This document shows positions 17,593 through 27,244 of a DNA stretch of 62,411 nt, one piece after another. The position numbers were made by a program, and so were the translations under genes. This DNA is from Actinomycetes bacterium (GTDB lineage: Bacteria > Actinomycetota > Acidimicrobiia > Acidimicrobiales > Ilumatobacteraceae), in contig JANYDH010000197.1 of the NCBI GenBank assembly GCA_025359865.1, positions 1 through 62,411 of the forward strand, given 5' to 3'. Every line of letters begins with the position of its first letter. The stretch's first letter is position 1. Under the pieces are notes generated by a model. That model was given only the letters and a program-made list of their open reading frames with translations. It did no database searches and had not been told where the DNA came from.

Positions 17593-19227
17593 TTACGGGG
17601 CGACCTCGGGAGGGCACGGCTCGCGGCCGTCGATCGCCGTAGGGTGCACACGGTAGAGCGACCAGATGTCGTTGTGCCACACTCGGACGAGACCGTGCTC
17701 GGCAGCGTTGTACTCGCCGACCTGGGGTTCGTAGTAATCGACATCACTGTTGTCGACCACCATCCAGTCCGAGCGACGGACTGCCTCTTCGAGGCCACCC
17801 GTCTGGATCGCCCGCCGACCCGTATACAGGTTCATCGCACGGGCGCGATTGAACATCACCACGTCGTCACCGCGCGTGCAGCGCCGCACTGCGTCGAACA
17901 TCTCGTGCGAGGTGGCCATTTCCGGACCCTCCTCAACGTAGTCGTAGTCGCGATGGTACGAGATCCCGTGGGAGAGCACAGTCCAGTTCGACTGGATCAT
18001 CGGAGCAAACAACGCTAAGGACACGAACGGTGCTGCCCTCACCAGGCGGGTGGTCGCTGGCACAGACTGTTCCGGCACCCGTCGTCGCTGTGTGAACGGC
18101 GCGATTGCGGCTGCGACCGATGGGACGGCTTGAAACGCGAAGTATGCCATCAGCGGTGTGATAGCGAACAGGTAACGGCCCTCATGGAAGGGCAATCTGC
18201 CAATAACCAGCACGACGGCCAGAAGGTAGGCGGCCAGGTGTGCGTCGCGTGAACGGTGGAGCACCAACTGGCCGATCAGCCCGATGAGAACTAGAGCGAC
18301 AAACGTTCCAAATACGACGATGCCGAGGGTCCGGCTGCCATAGAGGTCAAACTCGGCGACACCGGCCTGACGCAGGCCGAGATGTTCGGCCAGGATGTCG
18401 CGAAACCAGATGATGTTCGGTTTCAGCTGTGCCCATCCGCCCCCGGGGACCGACAAGCCGATGCTGCTCGGCAGCATCACCTGGAGCCCGATGACCAACC
18501 CGAACGCCGCTGCCCACGGCGCAGCGAGGTGCTTCCACGGCAACGCTCGCACCGTCTCCATCGACCGTTTTGCACGCCACCGTCCGGCCACATACAGAAG
18601 TTGGATTGCGGCAAGAGCAGCGAGCAGCGCGGCGGGTTCGCGCCGGATACTCATGCTCCATCCAGCCAACAGTCCGAGCATGATCAGTGGCCTGAACCGG
18701 GGTCCGCCGAACAGATCGAGCCGGCGACACCGGTCGATCCACAACAGCGTCAGAAAGACAAACGCGAGTGCCGGGAAATCGGATGTGACGGAGTCGGTCC
18801 AAAACGCATACGACGGCGAGAGGGCAATCAAGAGGGTGAGACTCCACGCTGCCCAGTCCGCCATCCGCCTGCGCAGCAGTAAGTGGAACGCCACGACGAA
18901 GATGCACAGGCAGATCACCGCGACGAATTTGAACGCCGCATAGTTGATCCCAAAGGCCACGAACACCGGTAACAGCATGATCGGAAAGCCCCATGGATAG
19001 ACATACGGGCTGAACGTCGACGAGCCCGAGTTCTCGAGCGCGTATCGGTTGTCGGCTACCACCTGGGCGACGGTGCCGTTGGCCAGCCCGCGCGCCTGGT
19101 TGATGTACAACGCGAAATCGTCACCCCAGTCGTGACCCTGGAACTGCACCGAGCGGTAGATCCAGCACAGCGCCACGATGAACAACGCCATCGGAAGCAC
19201 CCGTCGAATGTTGCCTCGCGTGATCAC
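17593..19227 (-). CDS. GT-C-fold membrane glycosyltransferase (GT39/ArnT-like)
   Basis: A 544-residue polytopic protein with about ten or more membrane segments and a soluble C-terminal domain of about 150 residues. After helix 1 the sequence HDWGDDFALYINQARGL has the acidic pair and position typical of GT-C enzymes that use polyprenyl-phosphate sugars. DSVTSDFPALAF and LPFHEGRYLFAITPL are also family-like. It is expected to transfer a sugar to protein or lipid on the outer face of the membrane; donor and acceptor are unknown. It is the last gene of the leftward pyr run, 63 bases after pyrC. Confidence 0.75.
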   Translation of the reverse strand: MITRGNIRRVLPMALFIVALCWIYRSVQFQGHDWGDDFALYINQARGLANGTVAQVVADNRYALENSGSSTFSPYVYPWGFPIMLLPVFVAFGINYAAFKFVAVICLCIFVVAFHLLLRRRMADWAAWSLTLLIALSPSYAFWTDSVTSDFPALAFVFLTLLWIDRCRRLDLFGGPRFRPLIMLGLLAGWSMSIRREPAALLAALAAIQLLYVAGRWRAKRSMETVRALPWKHLAAPWAAAFGLVIGLQVMLPSSIGLSVPGGGWAQLKPNIIWFRDILAEHLGLRQAGVAEFDLYGSRTLGIVVFGTFVALVLIGLIGQLVLHRSRDAHLAAYLLAVVLVIGRLPFHEGRYLFAITPLMAYFAFQAVPSVAAAIAPFTQRRRVPEQSVPATTRLVRAAPFVSLALFAPMIQSNWTVLSHGISYHRDYDYVEEGPEMATSHEMFDAVRRCTRGDDVVMFNRARAMNLYTGRRAIQTGGLEEAVRRSDWMVVDNSDVDYYEPQVGEYNAAEHGLVRVWHNDIWSLYRVHPTAIDGREPCPPEVAP

Positions 19228-19290
19228 GACGAGGAGTATGGCACGGTCGACCGGGCGGCAACCGGAACCTGCGCCGCAGGTGAAGAGGGG

Positions 19291-20601
19291 TCAGCGTTGG
19301 GCTCGACCGTTGATGACTACTGGGACTCCCGCGAAGATGGTGTGGCGCACCTTGCCGCGCAGCGTGCGTCCGGCGTAGGGGGTGTTGCGGCTCAGGCTGG
19401 CCAGTTGGGCAGGCACCACGGTCCACTGGAGCGCCGGGTCGAAGACGGTGATGTTGGCGGGCGAGCCGGAGATGATCGGGCATCCGTGGCGGCCCGCCAA
19501 TCCGGCAATGGCGGCCGGTTTCCAGCTAAGTGCGGCGATCACATCGGCGATCGGCATGTCGAGTTCGGTGATCGCCAGGGCGAGCGCAGTTTCGAGCCCC
19601 AGCATTCCGGGTGGGGCCTCGTCCAACGGCGCCTCCTTGGCCTCCGGCGGGTGCGGTGCGTGGTCGGTGGCGATGGCATCGATCGTCCCGTCAGCCAGGC
19701 CCGCTTTGATCGCAGCGATATCGGCCGGAGTTCGCAGCGGGGGGTTGACCTTGTACACGGCATCGAACGACGCGAGCAGTTCGTCGGAGAGTGTGAAGTG
19801 GTGCGGTGCAGCCTCGGCGGTGACCGGGAGTCCGTCGGCCTTTGCCGCCCGCACCAAAGCGACGCTACGGGCGGTGGAAAGGTGCAGGAAGTGGACAGGT
19901 GCTCCGGTGAGCCGGACGAGTTCGATGTCACGGTGCACCATCAACTCCTCGGCGATGGCGGGCCAGCCTGGTAGTCCGAGATGGCTACAACACGAACCCT
20001 CGTGCATCACGGCCCCTTTGGTGAGGCTTGTCACCTCGCAGTGTTGGGCGAGGGTGATGCCCAACGGGCGGGCATACTCGAGCGCTCGGCGCATGAGCCC
20101 CGGGTCTTGTACACCGTTGCCGTCGTCGGTGAAAAGGTGCACGCCAGCCGCCGCCAACTCGCCGAGTGGTGCCAGCGCCACACCCGCTCGGGCGACGGTG
20201 ATACATCCGGCCGGCACGACATCGCACAACCCGGCGCGTCGGCCCTGCGCTCTCACGAATTCGATGGTGGCAAGCGTGTCGTGCGGAGGTTCGGTGTTGG
20301 GCATCGCCACGATGGCGGTGAATCCGCCGAGTGCTGCGGCGCGGCTGCCGGTTTGAATCGTCTCGGCCTCTTCGCGTCCGGGCTCGCGGAGATGTACGTG
20401 GAGATCGACGAGACCGGGGGTGACGTAGCACCCGCGCGCGTCGAGCACGACGGCGGCGCTGGCCATGTCATCAGCTCCGGTCGCGCCGTCAGGTCCGGTA
20501 GCGCCGACGGCTGTGATGATGCCGTCGACGATGGTGACGTCGGCTGGGCGTTCACCGTGCTGGTCCAAAACGGTACCGCCGCGAATGATCACTGTGGTCA
20601 T
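19291..20601 (-). CDS. pyrC: Dihydroorotase
   Basis: Cyclises N-carbamoyl-aspartate to dihydroorotate in pyrimidine synthesis (436 aa). Zinc-binding signatures are present: DLHVHLREPG, HFLHLSTARS and ATDHAPHPPEAK. ATG 20601 is chosen because it begins MTTVIIRGGTVLDQHGE, the usual family start; a longer frame enters pyrB. It lies 28 bases after pyrB in a pyrR-pyrB-pyrC operon. Confidence 0.95.
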   Translation of the reverse strand: MTTVIIRGGTVLDQHGERPADVTIVDGIITAVGATGPDGATGADDMASAAVVLDARGCYVTPGLVDLHVHLREPGREEAETIQTGSRAAALGGFTAIVAMPNTEPPHDTLATIEFVRAQGRRAGLCDVVPAGCITVARAGVALAPLGELAAAGVHLFTDDGNGVQDPGLMRRALEYARPLGITLAQHCEVTSLTKGAVMHEGSCCSHLGLPGWPAIAEELMVHRDIELVRLTGAPVHFLHLSTARSVALVRAAKADGLPVTAEAAPHHFTLSDELLASFDAVYKVNPPLRTPADIAAIKAGLADGTIDAIATDHAPHPPEAKEAPLDEAPPGMLGLETALALAITELDMPIADVIAALSWKPAAIAGLAGRHGCPIISGSPANITVFDPALQWTVVPAQLASLSRNTPYAGRTLRGKVRHTIFAGVPVVINGRAQR

Positions 20602-20629
20602 GCCTGCTCCGCTCTCAGTGCTTGTCGGC

Positions 20630-21568
20630 TCATGCGCTGGTGGCCAGGTCGGCACCGCTACCCAGCAACTCGAACAGCACCGCCATTCGTACGGCGACGC
20701 CATTGGTCACCTGGTGTAGCACCATCGAACCCGGTAGCTCGGATGGATCGACAGCCATCTCGACACCGCGGTTCATCGGGCCGGGGTGCATCACCAGAGC
20801 GTGGGGCCGCAGACGCGCAGCTCGCAGCGGGGTGAGTCCGTACGCGCCGGTGTATTCGCGCAATGATGGCACTAAGGCATCGACCATTCGCTCGCGTTGC
20901 ATGCGTAACAGGTACAACACGTCGACCTTCGCGATGAGTGAATCAAGGTCGTGACTGACCGTGACCGGCCACGTCTCGACGGCTGGCGGTAGCAGCGTGG
21001 GAGGAGCGACCAGGGTGACGTGCGCGCCGAGGGCGGTGAATGCCTGCACGTTGCTACGCGCCACCCTGCTGTGTTTGATGTCGCCGACGATCGCGATGTG
21101 CAGACCATCGAACCCGGTGCGCCGGTTGAGGTGGGTACGGATCGTGTAGCAGTCGAGTAGCGCCTGTGTGGGGTGTTGGTGCCAGCCGTCACCGGCGTTG
21201 ACCACCGAGGCGTTCGTCCATTTGGTGACCTGCATGGGCGCGCCGCTGGACTTGTGGCGCACCACGAATGCATCGACGCCCATTGCGCTGATGGTCTCGA
21301 TCGTGTCACGCAAGCTCTCACCTTTGTTGACGCTGCTGGACGACACTGCGAAGTTCATCACATCGGCACTCAGTCGGCGAGCAGCGGTGTCGAAACTGGT
21401 GAGCGTGCGCGTGGAGTTTTCGAAGAACAGGTTCACGACCGTCTTGCCGCGCAGCGCTGGCACCTTGGGGATCGGCCGCTGGTTGACCTCGACCATGTGA
21501 TCCGTGAGTGCCATCAAGTGGTGCAGATCATCGGGTGTGAGCACGCCGATGTCGAGTAAATGCTTCAC
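20630..21568 (-). CDS. pyrB: Aspartate carbamoyltransferase catalytic subunit
   Basis: Joins carbamoyl phosphate and aspartate in the first committed step of pyrimidine synthesis (312 aa). Carbamoyl phosphate motif [12 protein letters not shown] and aspartate-side motif [10 protein letters not shown] are intact, as is the C-terminal [10 protein letters not shown]. Translation starts at a GTG that overlaps the pyrR stop (GTGA), indicating coupling. No regulatory-subunit gene (pyrI) is nearby, as expected in actinobacteria. Confidence 0.96.
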   Translation of the reverse strand: MKHLLDIGVLTPDDLHHLMALTDHMVEVNQRPIPKVPALRGKTVVNLFFENSTRTLTSFDTAARRLSADVMNFAVSSSSVNKGESLRDTIETISAMGVDAFVVRHKSSGAPMQVTKWTNASVVNAGDGWHQHPTQALLDCYTIRTHLNRRTGFDGLHIAIVGDIKHSRVARSNVQAFTALGAHVTLVAPPTLLPPAVETWPVTVSHDLDSLIAKVDVLYLLRMQRERMVDALVPSLREYTGAYGLTPLRAARLRPHALVMHPGPMNRGVEMAVDPSELPGSMVLHQVTNGVAVRMAVLFELLGSGADLATSA

Positions 21569-22131
21569 CGCAGCACCACCCCATTGGGTTGCACCGTCAC
21601 GTTCTCGTGACGACTGGTCGGCAGGTTCTTGCCGACGAAGTCGGGCCGAATGGGTAGCTCGCGGTGACCTCGATCGACGATCACCGCCAGCTGTACTGCG
21701 CGTGGGCGGCCGTGATCGCCGAGCGCATCGAGTGCGGCGCGCACCGTTCGACCGGTGAACAGTACGTCATCGACGAGCACGACCGTCTTGCCTCCCAAGT
21801 GGACCGGGATGGTGGTGACGCTGCCGGGCACCAAGGGACGAAGCCCCACGTCGTCGCGGTAGAGGCTGACGTCGACGGATCCAACAGGCACGGAGCGGCC
21901 GTTCTCGATGCGGCCGAGGGCAGCGGCCAGTTCCTGGGCGATCCATACACCACCGCGCTGCAAGCCGATCACGACAACATCGTCGAGGCCGTGGTTGCGT
22001 TCCACGATTTCGTGGCTGATGCGGGCGATGGCCCGGCGAACGTCGTCGGCCGACATCACCGTCCGGCCATTCTCTGGGCCGCTGTCGTCGGGCTGGTTGT
22101 CCAAAGTTCCTCCACGGCGTACGAGCCTCAC
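21565..22131 (-). CDS. pyrR: Bifunctional pyrimidine regulator / uracil phosphoribosyltransferase PyrR
   Basis: PyrR binds pyr mRNA when UMP is high and may also make UMP from uracil. The PRPP loop [21 protein letters not shown] and the [14 protein letters not shown] segment identify it. GTG 22131 gives 188 aa. A TTG at 22104, preceded by a good GGAGGA, or the ATG 25 codons in ([10 protein letters not shown]), are alternative starts. It leads the pyr operon; only 48 bases separate it from the upstream transpeptidase stop, leaving little room for a separate attenuator. Confidence 0.93.
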   Translation of the reverse strand: MRLVRRGGTLDNQPDDSGPENGRTVMSADDVRRAIARISHEIVERNHGLDDVVVIGLQRGGVWIAQELAAALGRIENGRSVPVGSVDVSLYRDDVGLRPLVPGSVTTIPVHLGGKTVVLVDDVLFTGRTVRAALDALGDHGRPRAVQLAVIVDRGHRELPIRPDFVGKNLPTSRHENVTVQPNGVVLR

Positions 22132-22179
22132 GGAACCCGTTTCACGCCGACCACGATGGTAGTCGTTGCTGGTTGGGAG

Positions 22180-24150
22180 TCAGTCGTGGATGACGACGCG
22201 CGAGCCTTGAGGCATGGCATTGGTGCCCCAAATCATGTCCATCGCCGCATTCGTGACCCGAACGCAACCGTGCGAGGCGGGGTAGTTGGGCACGCTGCTG
22301 TAGCCATGCACAGCGACTCCGCCAACGATGAATCGTGGCCGGTAGAGCGTGCCGAGCGAGCCCTCGTACTTCGGTTCATCGGCAACGCGGTAGACCTTGA
22401 AGGTACCCGATGGCGTAATTGCTTCCCCATCGACCTTCTCGCCCGTCTTTTTGTCGGTGGCCGTATAGAAGTAGTTGCCACCGGTGGACACGTTGACGAT
22501 CCACTGCGTCTTGCCGCCGCGGATGATGAACATCAGCTGTCGGCCCTTGTCGACTTCGGCCAGATCACCCGAGTTGATGCCGGGCGCCGGGCGACACATC
22601 TCGTTGTTGAGCGCCACGGCTGTGGCCTCGTCGATTTGGGTCGTTCGTGGCAGGCCAGCCCACTTTTGGAATGCCATCACCGCCTGCGAGGTGGTGAGCC
22701 CGTACGACCCGTCGGTGGCCGCGAGCCAGAACCCGAGGTCGAGTAGACGTTGCTGAGCGGTCGAGACAGCGGCGCGTGTACTGCCGTAGACGATTGCGCC
22801 GGTGGCCTGTTTGGGAAACCCGATGCATCCGACCGCGGCGGGGTTGATGTTGCCAGCGGCGGCGAAGGGTGACGGCACCGGTGAGCCGAGGTAGTAACCG
22901 GCAACATCGGCCACGACATTCGAGCCGTTGAGGGAGAACACATCGAAACCACGTGATGACACCGCCACCACTGCGTGGCCGGCCACGATTTGGCCGGCAC
23001 GGACGATGCTCACGGTGGCGGTGCTGCGACTCGTGGCAACAGGATCGTTGGTGCCCGCCGGCGTTACACTGACGTACCCGTTACTCAAGGGGTCGGTGAC
23101 AGTGACGTTAAGGGTCACGGCCGACACGTCGGGTCGGTTGATAGCGGCGTTTGTGGCCACCGGAACTTCGAAGCTCCAGCCGGGGAGCGCGCTCTGAACA
23201 CCTCCGAGCGGGTTCAACGCCGGGTCACGAGTATCGAGGAACCGCGTAGGTGTCGACAGCGGAACAAAGAGACCGTCGGTGGAGACTGCAGCACTGGGGC
23301 CTGTCACCAACGCCGCGAGATCGACGATCACGTGTCCGCCACTCTGCGAATACACATCGAAGTTGCCGGATGGATCGAGTGGGACGATCACTTGATTGGC
23401 AGTGACATGCAGTGGATAGAGCGAGTTGAGGTTGGCCGATGTCGGCCTGGGGGTACCCGTCGGATACAGGGTCCAAAAACCGGGGGCGACGGCGATCGTG
23501 GTGACGGTAAGCACGGCCGCTGCTGCGCCGCCAGAGTTCGGGACGTTGATCGTCATCGCCGAGTCGGCCGACAGCAAAACGGTCGACCGGGTGTCGACGA
23601 TGCGCTGCGGCGTGCTGAGCGGCTGAAGCCGGCCGGCCGCTGTTGCCTCGCTGGTCTGATACGAACCGAGCATGTCGACAACGATCTGGCCGCCGGATTG
23701 CGAGAAGATGTCGACCGAGCCGTCGGCAGCAACCGGGACGGTGACCAGGTTCGGCATCGCTAACACGTCGCCGACGAGTGCGGCGCGTTCATCGACGTAC
23801 AAGTTGGCAGCTAACGGCCGTGCAGCACCATGGGGGTACGCGGTCCAAAATCCGACGCCTGCCGGGCCGACGACGGTGATGTTCAGGACTGCCGCAACGG
23901 TGAGTCCGGGTGCCGGTAGCGGTGCGTCGCCGGTGACGGCCACCGTGGCGACCCCGCCTGGCCCAAGTGCGCCGATCGAAGTGCGTGAGTCGAGTAGTCG
24001 CGTGGGGCTGAGTAGCGGTACATAGGCAGAGGTCGCAGCCGTTGCGTGAGCTATATCGGGCACGAATGTGGCGATCGCGATCGCTGCCGCCGATGTTGGT
24101 AGAACACTGAGCAGGGACGCGGTGACAACACCGAGGGAACGTAGGCGCAC
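22180..24150 (-). CDS. Secreted L,D-transpeptidase with three N-terminal repeats and a peptidoglycan-binding domain
   Basis: A 656-residue exported protein. Layout: signal peptide (about 1-38); three homologous repeats at about 43-164, 176-283 and 295-421, each opening with PLS(T/P)PxRxxDxR and ending near SQSGGxxVVD; a peptidoglycan-binding_1 helix bundle (about 455-515); a YkuD domain (about 530-656) with H615, H627 and catalytic C629 in SHGCVRV. YkuD enzymes cross-link peptidoglycan between diaminopimelate residues. GTG 24150 is chosen because the signal peptide begins there. The repeats probably bind the wall or another surface partner; their function is not known to me. Confidence 0.88.
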   Translation of the reverse strand: MRLRSLGVVTASLLSVLPTSAAAIAIATFVPDIAHATAATSAYVPLLSPTRLLDSRTSIGALGPGGVATVAVTGDAPLPAPGLTVAAVLNITVVGPAGVGFWTAYPHGAARPLAANLYVDERAALVGDVLAMPNLVTVPVAADGSVDIFSQSGGQIVVDMLGSYQTSEATAAGRLQPLSTPQRIVDTRSTVLLSADSAMTINVPNSGGAAAAVLTVTTIAVAPGFWTLYPTGTPRPTSANLNSLYPLHVTANQVIVPLDPSGNFDVYSQSGGHVIVDLAALVTGPSAAVSTDGLFVPLSTPTRFLDTRDPALNPLGGVQSALPGWSFEVPVATNAAINRPDVSAVTLNVTVTDPLSNGYVSVTPAGTNDPVATSRSTATVSIVRAGQIVAGHAVVAVSSRGFDVFSLNGSNVVADVAGYYLGSPVPSPFAAAGNINPAAVGCIGFPKQATGAIVYGSTRAAVSTAQQRLLDLGFWLAATDGSYGLTTSQAVMAFQKWAGLPRTTQIDEATAVALNNEMCRPAPGINSGDLAEVDKGRQLMFIIRGGKTQWIVNVSTGGNYFYTATDKKTGEKVDGEAITPSGTFKVYRVADEPKYEGSLGTLYRPRFIVGGVAVHGYSSVPNYPASHGCVRVTNAAMDMIWGTNAMPQGSRVVIHD

Positions 24151-24187
24151 GAACCCTAACGTACCGGATGGGTATCGGCGGACGCGG

Positions 24188-25036
24188 TCAGGGGCGTCGC
24201 GGCGGACGGATACCGCGAAACTCCCAGTCGCCACCGAGTGCTGTGGAGACGACCTCTTCGCTGCTGGTCGGTTGGGCGCCGACATCGTCACGGATGGCCG
24301 TTGGACCGGTGACGATCGTGTTGGTGAGTGCGCCCAGTCCCTCGACCTCAACGGTCACGACGTCGCCAGGCTCGACGGGTCGACTGTAGGCGGGGGTGCC
24401 GGAAAAGATCATGTCGCCAGGTAACAGCGTGATGGTGCGGGCCAGATCGGCGACGAGGTAGTGCATGTCCCACGTCATCTCATTCGTGTTGCCATCTTGG
24501 CGCACCTCACCGTTGACGAGCGTGCGGATCTGCTTGTCGTGGAAATCCCAATCGGTCACCACATGGGGCCCTACGGGACAGAGCGTGTCGCTGCCCTTGA
24601 CCCGCAGCATCGACCCGGCATCGGTGTCACGGAAGTCATGCAGCCCGTAGTCATTGCCGATCGTGTAGCCGAGGATGTGCTCGCCGGCCTGAGCGGGCGA
24701 GATGTTGCGGCACGGCGTGCCGATCACGATCACCACCTCGCCTTCGTAGTTCAACCACTGGCACCCCTTGGGTCGCACCACATGCCCACGGTGACTGTTG
24801 AGCGCAGACACCGGCTTTTGGAAATACGTCGGTGCGGGCGTCAGTTGGATCTGGAACTCGTGGACGCGGCTGATGTGGTTCAGGTGCACGCACAGGATCT
24901 TCGATGGCTCCGACGGTGGCAGATAGACGGCCTCGTGTTCGAGGATGCGTCGGCCGTCGCGCGCAACGAGATGCTCGCCGTCGGACACGACGTGGGTGGC
25001 GACTCCCTCGAACAGGATGCGGCTGTAGCTGGCCAT
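24188..25036 (-). CDS. Fumarylacetoacetate hydrolase family protein, HpaG/HpcE-like
   Basis: A 282-residue FAH-fold enzyme. The acidic metal site is in NYEGEVVIVIG, and IGNDYGLHDF...LRVKGSDTLCPVGPHVV, LVNGEVRQDGNTNEM and LLPGDMIFSGTPA follow the pattern of HpaG/HpcE, which isomerises and decarboxylates ring-cleavage products of homoprotocatechuate. ATG 25036 has GAGGG 7 bases upstream. It is divergent from the acetoacetate-decarboxylase-like gene, and an inverted repeat shared by the catabolic genes (25064-25083) lies between them. Exact reaction is inferred from family resemblance. Confidence 0.85.
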   Translation of the reverse strand: MASYSRILFEGVATHVVSDGEHLVARDGRRILEHEAVYLPPSEPSKILCVHLNHISRVHEFQIQLTPAPTYFQKPVSALNSHRGHVVRPKGCQWLNYEGEVVIVIGTPCRNISPAQAGEHILGYTIGNDYGLHDFRDTDAGSMLRVKGSDTLCPVGPHVVTDWDFHDKQIRTLVNGEVRQDGNTNEMTWDMHYLVADLARTITLLPGDMIFSGTPAYSRPVEPGDVVTVEVEGLGALTNTIVTGPTAIRDDVGAQPTSSEEVVSTALGGDWEFRGIRPPRRP

Positions 25037-25063
25037 GGTCGGTCCCTCTTGCATAGTCGGTAA

Positions 25064-25083
25064 ATCGTTTGGATCCTAATGAT
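25064..25083. promoter_or_regulatory. Shared operator O1 (FAH / ADC-like divergent promoter)
   Basis: A 20-bp inverted repeat with half-sites ATCGTTTGGA and ATCATTAGGA (both read towards the centre). The left half is the exact consensus of five sites in the island. It lies 27 bases from the FAH start and 14 bases from the ADC-like start. TATGCT at 25084-25089 directly abuts it and could be a -10 element giving a nearly leaderless ADC-like mRNA. The nearby MarR protein is the likely binder (inference). Confidence 0.7.
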
Positions 25084-25097
25084 TATGCTTCGCACTC

Positions 25098-25895
25098 ATG
25101 ACCGAAGGTTTTATGTTCCCCCGCAGTGCGACGGGTAGGGCGTCGCTGGTGCCGCCGCCGCCGTGGCACTACAGCGGCCAGATGCTCACGATCGAATACC
25201 GCGCCGATCCGGCGGCTGTGGCCGAGTTGCTACCGGCGCCGCTCGAACCAGCTGACGACGATCCGGGCGCTGTAGCGGTGATCTGGGCCGATTGGCAGAG
25301 CTGCAGTGACACGTATGACGAACTGCTCGACCCCGTTCGCAGCCAGTACATGGAGACGTTCGTGGTCGTGCGTTGTAAGTACCAGGGGCAGTTGTACAGC
25401 CGCTGTGTGTATATCTGGGTCGACAAGGACTTCGCGATGGTGCGCGGTCATCACCAGGGCTACCCGAAGAAGATGGGCGAGTTGTACCTCACCCGCGCTG
25501 TCCGTGCCGGTAAGGCGGGCCCGCGGCTGCAACCGGGTGGTCGCTTCGGTGCAACGTGCGCGGCATCCGGGCGACGCCTCATCGACGCCACGTTCACCAT
25601 CGAAGGCGAGGCGGACAACGCTGGGTTCGTCAATGCGCTCCCGATGCTCCATCACCGGCTGATGCCCGCCATCGAAGGTGATGGAACCGACAGCCTGAAC
25701 GAGCTGGTCACGATGCGTGGGTTCGATGCCGAGGTCGGCCCGTGCTACTCGGGGCCGGCGACCGTGCAGGTGTATGAGTCGCCCGTCGAAGAACTCACCC
25801 GCCTCGCACCGCTCGAAATGATCGGGGGATTTTGGCGCGAAGTCGGCACCTCGTGGAAAGCCGGAACCACCCTGGAGAGGAGAAACCTGTCATGA
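25098..25895 (+). CDS. Acetoacetate decarboxylase family protein
   Basis: A 265-residue protein of the ADC fold. The segment RGHHQGYPKKMGELYL aligns with the catalytic-lysine region of acetoacetate decarboxylase (two adjacent lysines), and the N-terminal beta-sheet part contains VAELLPAPLEP. ADC relatives include decarboxylases and aldolase-dehydratases acting on beta- or alpha-keto acids, which would fit a step after ring opening. Its stop overlaps the P450 start by 4 bases (ATGA), so the two form an operon. Substrate is unknown. Confidence 0.82.
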   Translation: MTEGFMFPRSATGRASLVPPPPWHYSGQMLTIEYRADPAAVAELLPAPLEPADDDPGAVAVIWADWQSCSDTYDELLDPVRSQYMETFVVVRCKYQGQLYSRCVYIWVDKDFAMVRGHHQGYPKKMGELYLTRAVRAGKAGPRLQPGGRFGATCAASGRRLIDATFTIEGEADNAGFVNALPMLHHRLMPAIEGDGTDSLNELVTMRGFDAEVGPCYSGPATVQVYESPVEELTRLAPLEMIGGFWREVGTSWKAGTTLERRNLS

Positions 25896-27208
25896 GTTCC
25901 GATGGCCATACCGCTGATGAGCGAGTCGAGCTCGTTCTCGGTCGTGCCGACGCCGACATCACCAATCCCGATTCGTACACCGAAGGCGTCCCCTATGCCA
26001 CGTTCGAGAGACTCCGCCGAGATGACCCCGTCAGCTGGTGGGAGGAGCACGCCGAAACGTCCGGTGCCGATGGCTCAGGGTTCTGGGCGATCACCCGGTA
26101 CGACGATCTGCTCGAAGTCAGTCGGCGCGTCGATGTGTTCTCGTCCGCGCAGGGAGTCACGCTGGAGGAGATGGACCGCGAGGACTTCCTCGCCCGACGC
26201 AACATGTTGGAGTACGACCCTCCGGAACACACCCGGTACCGACGACTGGTATCGAAGCCGTTCGCCCGACGCGAGGTCTACGCGTACGAGAACGCGATCC
26301 GTCTCCTAGCCCGGACCGTGGTGGATGAAGCGCTTGCCGGTCCGCCAACGTTCGACTTCGTGGAACATGTCGCGAAGCAGTTGCCGATGCGGATGCTCGG
26401 TCAGCTGCTTGGGGTGCCCGATGAAGACGGCCCGTGGCTGGTCGAGCGCGGTGATGCATTGCTCGGCAACTTCGATCCGGAGTTCACCGATCATCCGCTT
26501 GGTCTCAGCGATACGGACGAGTTCAAACACATCCCGTTTCGTTCCCCGGCCGCACTCGACCTGTACCGGTACGCCGAGCAGCAGGCTGAGTTGCGTCGGG
26601 AGCATCCCACCGACGACGTGATTAGTCGGTTGCTGGCTCCCACGATCGACGGCGAGCAGCTGACCGAGTTGGAGTTCAAGAACTTCTTCGTCCTGCTCGT
26701 AAGTGCCGGCAACGACACCACCCGCTACACGATGGCCGCAGGAATGAAGGCGCTGATCGAACACCCCGAGCAGATGGCAGAACTTCGCGCATCGGTGGGA
26801 AGGGATCCGGCTCTGATGGACAGTGCGGTCGAGGAGATCCTGCGTTGGTCGACGGTCACGATGCACTTCCGGCGTACGGCAACGTGCGATGTCGAACTGC
26901 GCGGAAAGCAGATTAGAGCCGGAGACAAGGTGGTCATCTGGTTCGTCTCTGCCAATTACGACAGCGGCCAGTTTCCCGAGCCGTACCACTTCGACATCCA
27001 CCGCAGTCCTAACGATCAGGTCGCGCTCGGGCGAATGAGCCCCCACCTGTGTCTCGGGTCTCAACTCGCCAAGATGGAGTTGAAAGTGCTGTTCGAGGAG
27101 CTCTTGCCCCGGCTGTCCGATGTCCAGCTAGCGGGGCCGATCGAACGGTTGCGCTCGAACTTCATCAGTGGGATCAAGCGGATGCCGATCACGGTGTCGC
27201 TCGCCTGA
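25892..27208 (+). CDS. Cytochrome P450 with atypical haem-binding loop
   Basis: A 438-residue soluble bacterial P450. The oxygen-binding I-helix motif AGNDTT (272-277), the K-helix EEILR and the ligand Cys387 in PHLCLG are present. The loop before the cysteine reads LGRMSPHLCLG where relatives, including the second P450 in this window, have FGGGGPHLCLG: the phenylalanine and most glycines are replaced. Overall resemblance is to the CYP124/125/142-type group. ATG 25892 has GGAGAGGAG upstream and overlaps the ADC-like stop. Electron partners are not encoded nearby. Confidence 0.9.
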   Translation: MSSDGHTADERVELVLGRADADITNPDSYTEGVPYATFERLRRDDPVSWWEEHAETSGADGSGFWAITRYDDLLEVSRRVDVFSSAQGVTLEEMDREDFLARRNMLEYDPPEHTRYRRLVSKPFARREVYAYENAIRLLARTVVDEALAGPPTFDFVEHVAKQLPMRMLGQLLGVPDEDGPWLVERGDALLGNFDPEFTDHPLGLSDTDEFKHIPFRSPAALDLYRYAEQQAELRREHPTDDVISRLLAPTIDGEQLTELEFKNFFVLLVSAGNDTTRYTMAAGMKALIEHPEQMAELRASVGRDPALMDSAVEEILRWSTVTMHFRRTATCDVELRGKQIRAGDKVVIWFVSANYDSGQFPEPYHFDIHRSPNDQVALGRMSPHLCLGSQLAKMELKVLFEELLPRLSDVQLAGPIERLRSNFISGIKRMPITVSLA

Positions 27209-27224
27209 GCCTCACGTGGCGGAG

Positions 27225-27244
27225 ATCGTTTGCTTCCAAACGAT
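27225..27244. promoter_or_regulatory. Shared operator O2 upstream of the ABC importer
   Basis: A 20-bp inverted repeat with half-sites ATCGTTTGCT and ATCGTTTGGA. It lies 16 bases after the P450 stop and 63 bases before the importer's first gene. It overlaps the -35 element of the predicted promoter at 27234-27261, a position suited to repression. Confidence 0.75.
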
